The notes under the pieces are model-generated. The model had not been told where the DNA came from, did not search any database, and saw only the letters and a list, made by a program, of their open reading frames with translations. 64,000 nt of DNA, taken from Candidatus Methanoperedens sp. (GTDB taxonomy: Archaea; Halobacteriota; Methanosarcinia; Methanosarcinales; Methanoperedenaceae). The position numbers were made by a program, and so were the translations under genes. Where the stretch lies: assembly GCA_026552975.1 (NCBI GenBank), contig JAPMTR010000064.1:46821-110820 (forward strand), written 5' to 3'. Shown here one piece after another: positions 59,945 through 64,000 of the stretch (position 1 is the stretch's first letter; each line of letters begins with the position of its first letter).

Positions 59945-60289
59945 ATGAAAAAGATAACAGTAATTGTTCGAAACCTTCCTTTTAACACACGAAAAAACGC
60001 CGAAGCGCTGCGTATGAGCGTGGGATTGACATTACGTGAGGATAAAGTCACGGTCATTTTCCTGGATGATGGCGTTTACTCGGCAACCCGCATAAAACCC
60101 GAAAAGATAGATCTTCCTACCCTGGAAAAGGAATTTGGAGCGCTCAAAATGATGAAATGTGAACTTCTTGCAGATAAACCTTCAATGGAGAATAGGGGAA
60201 TAAAGGAATTGATCGAGAACATAAAAATAGTTGACCGCGAAGAAATAGTCCAGACAATGAACGAGTCAGATATTATAATACCATTCTAA
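59945..60289 (+). CDS. DsrE/DsrF-like sulfur-relay protein
   Basis: 114 residues. The opening ITVIVRNLPFNTRKNAEALR and RMSVGLTLREDKVTVIFLDD match the DsrE/F fold, with DGVYSATRIKPEKID after it. Only one cysteine is present, in MKCELLADKPSMENRGI, near the usual active position. Three bases separate it from the preceding gene and two from the next. It corresponds to the TusC or DsrF position in the set, but assignment to a single subunit type is uncertain. Confidence 0.75.
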   Translation: MKKITVIVRNLPFNTRKNAEALRMSVGLTLREDKVTVIFLDDGVYSATRIKPEKIDLPTLEKEFGALKMMKCELLADKPSMENRGIKELIENIKIVDREEIVQTMNESDIIIPF

Positions 60290-60291
60290 TT

Positions 60292-60543
60292 ATGAAAATA
60301 CTGCATATCATCCGCAATCCCAACGATAGAACGCCTTTTGAGATTGCTAAATCCCAGAGTGAAGAACATGAAGTTGCCGTTCTTCTTTTACATGACGCTG
60401 TTTACATAGATCTTGATTATAAAATAAAGCTCTATGCATGTAATGCAGATGCACAGGCAAGGGGCGTTACTCGATATGAATGTGCGGACTATAAGAGAAT
60501 TGTCCAATTGCTATTTGAGTTTGATAAAGTCGTATCATGGTAA
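60292..60543 (+). CDS. DsrH/TusB-like sulfur-relay protein
   Basis: 83 residues. The TusB/DsrH pattern is a first strand LHIIRNPNDRTPFEIA, VAVLLLHDAVYIDLD, and the YACNADAQARGVTRYE segment, which corresponds to the usual YALEADLxARG of TusB with Cys in place of Leu. It overlaps the next gene by 7 bases. It completes the E, F, H-like trio. Function in sulfur transfer is inferred from the arrangement. Confidence 0.75.
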   Translation: MKILHIIRNPNDRTPFEIAKSQSEEHEVAVLLLHDAVYIDLDYKIKLYACNADAQARGVTRYECADYKRIVQLLFEFDKVVSW

Positions 60544-61073
60544 AACCTGATTCTATCCTGGAAATAAGTACAGGCAACCATTCAATGCTTTATGCCACTA
60601 AAGGAAAAGAATGGAAACTCTTCGTAGGCATAGATATGAATATAAATCTGTGTCGGCAGGCAAAAAAACAGGGGCTTGAGGTCGTATGCTGTGATGCCTT
60701 CAATCTGCCCTTCAAACCAAAGTCATTCCAGGATGTTTATATCCAGTGTTTTACAGCACTTCTTGAAAAAGATGCTCTTGCTGATGCATTCCATGAAAGC
60801 GAATACGATGAATTCTGTGAGTTCATGGGTAAGGAATTAGATTATGCCTGGCAGGTCATTGATCCGTTCTATGAGCTTTTGTTTGAATGTAAACAGGTGA
60901 GTAAACACATAATCTGCCTTCCTTCCTGTGAAAATGAGATGAATAAGTACCTTGTTAATGCAGTCAAGAACCTGCCCAGTGTCACAGTCGATGTTGATAA
61001 CCCGAAAAATTGGGGCGGGAAGGGAAAAGCATGTATAATGTATCTGGACATTGATTGCACCATATATGTTTAA
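60537..61073 (+). CDS. SAM-dependent methyltransferase-like protein linked to the sulfur-relay genes
   Basis: 178 residues. Class I methyltransferase features: a first strand with ILEISTGNHSMLYATKG instead of the usual GxGxG, GIDMNINLCRQAKKQGLEV (acidic residue after strand 2) and CDAFNLPFKPKSFQDVYI (motif IV-like). The C-terminal half is unusual, with helices FHESEYDEFCEFMGKELDYA and a cysteine-containing end. The altered motif I may mean it binds SAM weakly or not at all. It overlaps the TusB-like gene by 7 bases, so it belongs to this cassette. Confidence 0.6.
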   Translation: MVKPDSILEISTGNHSMLYATKGKEWKLFVGIDMNINLCRQAKKQGLEVVCCDAFNLPFKPKSFQDVYIQCFTALLEKDALADAFHESEYDEFCEFMGKELDYAWQVIDPFYELLFECKQVSKHIICLPSCENEMNKYLVNAVKNLPSVTVDVDNPKNWGGKGKACIMYLDIDCTIYV

Positions 61074-61113
61074 TTACAAACATTTTTAGCAAACTAAAAT
61101 AATCTTGGATGCC

Positions 61114-61533
61114 ATGGTAAGAGTCCTTGCTACAGGCACATTTGATCTACTACATCCAGGTCACCTTCTTTATCTTTCTGAGGCAAGAGCGCTCGGGGAT
61201 GAACTTTATGTCATTGTAGCGCGTGACTCTATGATCAAACATAAACCAAAGCCAATAGTTCCTGAAGAGCAAAGGCTATCAATGGTACAGGCGCTTCAGA
61301 TCGTGGATAAGGCAATTCTTGGAAGCAAAACAGATATATTTGAGCCGCTTTGCGAAATAAGACCCGATATCATCGCTCTTGGGCCAAATCAGTATTTCAA
61401 AGAAAAAGATCTTGAGGCGCAATTGAGAGTTCATGGGATAGGATCAAAGGTTGTAAGGATCAACTCTTTCAGGCAATGCGACCTGTGCAGCAGCGCAGCG
61501 ATCATGCGAAGGGTGATTGAAAGGAATAAATAG
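61114..61533 (+). CDS. ribL: FAD synthase / nucleotidyltransferase (archaeal RibL-like)
   Basis: 139 residues from the ATG at 61114; a TTG three codons upstream is less likely. The nucleotidyltransferase HxGH is in TGTFDLLHPGHLLYLSEARA, with VARDSMIKHKPKP and VPEEQRLSMVQALQIVD, and the ISSS-like CSSAAIMRR at the end, preceded by CDLC. RibL in Methanocaldococcus adds AMP to FMN to make FAD; cysteines are required there. It follows the methyltransferase-like gene by about 40 bases, probably in the same transcript. Confidence 0.85.
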   Translation: MVRVLATGTFDLLHPGHLLYLSEARALGDELYVIVARDSMIKHKPKPIVPEEQRLSMVQALQIVDKAILGSKTDIFEPLCEIRPDIIALGPNQYFKEKDLEAQLRVHGIGSKVVRINSFRQCDLCSSAAIMRRVIERNK

Positions 61534-61612
61534 TTCCAAATGGGTGGATTTGAACGAAATTACCTTGCCTTCAAGTGGTTTCATTATGGTTTGAGAATTT
61601 ACGTATCAAGAT

Positions 61613-63923
<2,311 letters not shown>

Positions 63924-63925
63924 TA

Positions 63926-64000
63926 TTACAATGATTCAATCTTTCCAGGCATTTCATCCATCTTGTACTTCCACTTGAAAATCACAGGCATTTCGTTGAT
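63926..64000 (-). CDS. C-terminal fragment of an unidentified gene (cut by window edge)
   Basis: A minus-strand frame open to the window end encodes 24 residues ending at TAA (63928-63926): MPVIFKWKYKMDEMPGKIES is most of it. The composition is protein-like, and the stop lies beside the end of the kinase relic. Too short for assignment. Confidence 0.35.
   Translation of the reverse strand: MNEMPVIFKWKYKMDEMPGKIESL

Noticed and set aside
61541..61610. A T-arm-like word (ggatttgaac) between ribL and tgt suggested another tRNA relic
   Set aside because: Only about ten bases match a T-arm; no paired stems or other tRNA parts could be found around it.

Overview
This window is archaeal chromosome. 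By eye it has moderate GC, with some AT-rich patches. Informational genes are archaeal: a thermosome subunit, RNA polymerase subunit L, exosome protein Csl4, a METTL5-type methyltransferase and an AglJ-like S-layer glycosyltransferase. The coenzyme genes point to a methanogen or methanotroph: CofE and an F420:NADPH reductase (F420), an AksA-like homocitrate synthase (coenzyme B), and an HdrA-MvhD fusion with a polyferredoxin. These sit beside bacterial-type genes (DnaK/GrpE, RuvA, large PurL plus PurQ, Tgt, MetF/MetV, a MauG-like relic). The mixture fits the Methanosarcinales and relatives, for example Candidatus Methanoperedens (ANME-2d). That placement is inference; no rRNA or mcr gene is present.

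Layout. 1-5.4 kb: the tail of an AmmeMemoRadiSam radical SAM gene, a PIN/antitoxin-like pair, a nitroreductase, then argD-hisC-adenylate kinase. 5.4-9.2 kb: purL and purQ with a 29-codon frame between them. 9.3-15.9 kb: DUF169 protein, grpE-dnaK, thermosome, ruvA, GDT1-like exporter. 15.9-19.6 kb: aspartic protease with an RHH/DUF5678 partner, a U32 protein with a Cys-rich partner, TusA, a 7-TM protein with a roadblock protein. 19.6-23.3 kb: an iron-uptake operon (ftr1, dtxR, feoB, small zinc ribbon) with a DtxR-type operator at its promoter. 23.4-26.6 kb: four overlapping genes (aglJ, F420 reductase, endonuclease III-like, radical SAM). 26.6-36.9 kb: aksA, an AT-rich YkgJ/GNAT pair, SPFH-NfeD, HD phosphohydrolase, cofE, a decayed MauG-type peroxidase, a K+-independent membrane pyrophosphatase, a second radical SAM gene.

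36.9-49.9 kb: a GC-rich structured-RNA candidate, hdrA-mvhD plus polyferredoxin, purA, tRNA-Leu(TAG), a VapBC-like pair flanked by two tRNA fragments, a GIY-YIG nuclease, argC-CBS-argJ, type III RuBisCO, and two exported proteins. 50-64 kb: a membrane-tethered winged-helix protein, two small conserved genes, a tight operon from a DHPS-like gene through metV, metF, thiC and METTL5 to csl4 and rpoL, then tatC, a sulfur-relay cassette (E1-like enzyme, TusA, three DsrE/F/H-like proteins, methyltransferase-like protein, RibL-like enzyme), a bacterial-type tgt and a decayed CHASE4 histidine kinase.

Common themes are iron and sulfur handling, flavin and Fe-S electron transfer, and nucleotide and arginine synthesis. 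Recurrent small toxin-like pairs, tRNA fragments and two pseudogenes with internal deletions mark spots of recent rearrangement. The items most worth checking are the tRNA fragments around the VapBC pair, the GC-rich RNA upstream of hdrA, the sulfur-relay cassette, and the exported-protein cluster next to a membrane-tethered regulator.
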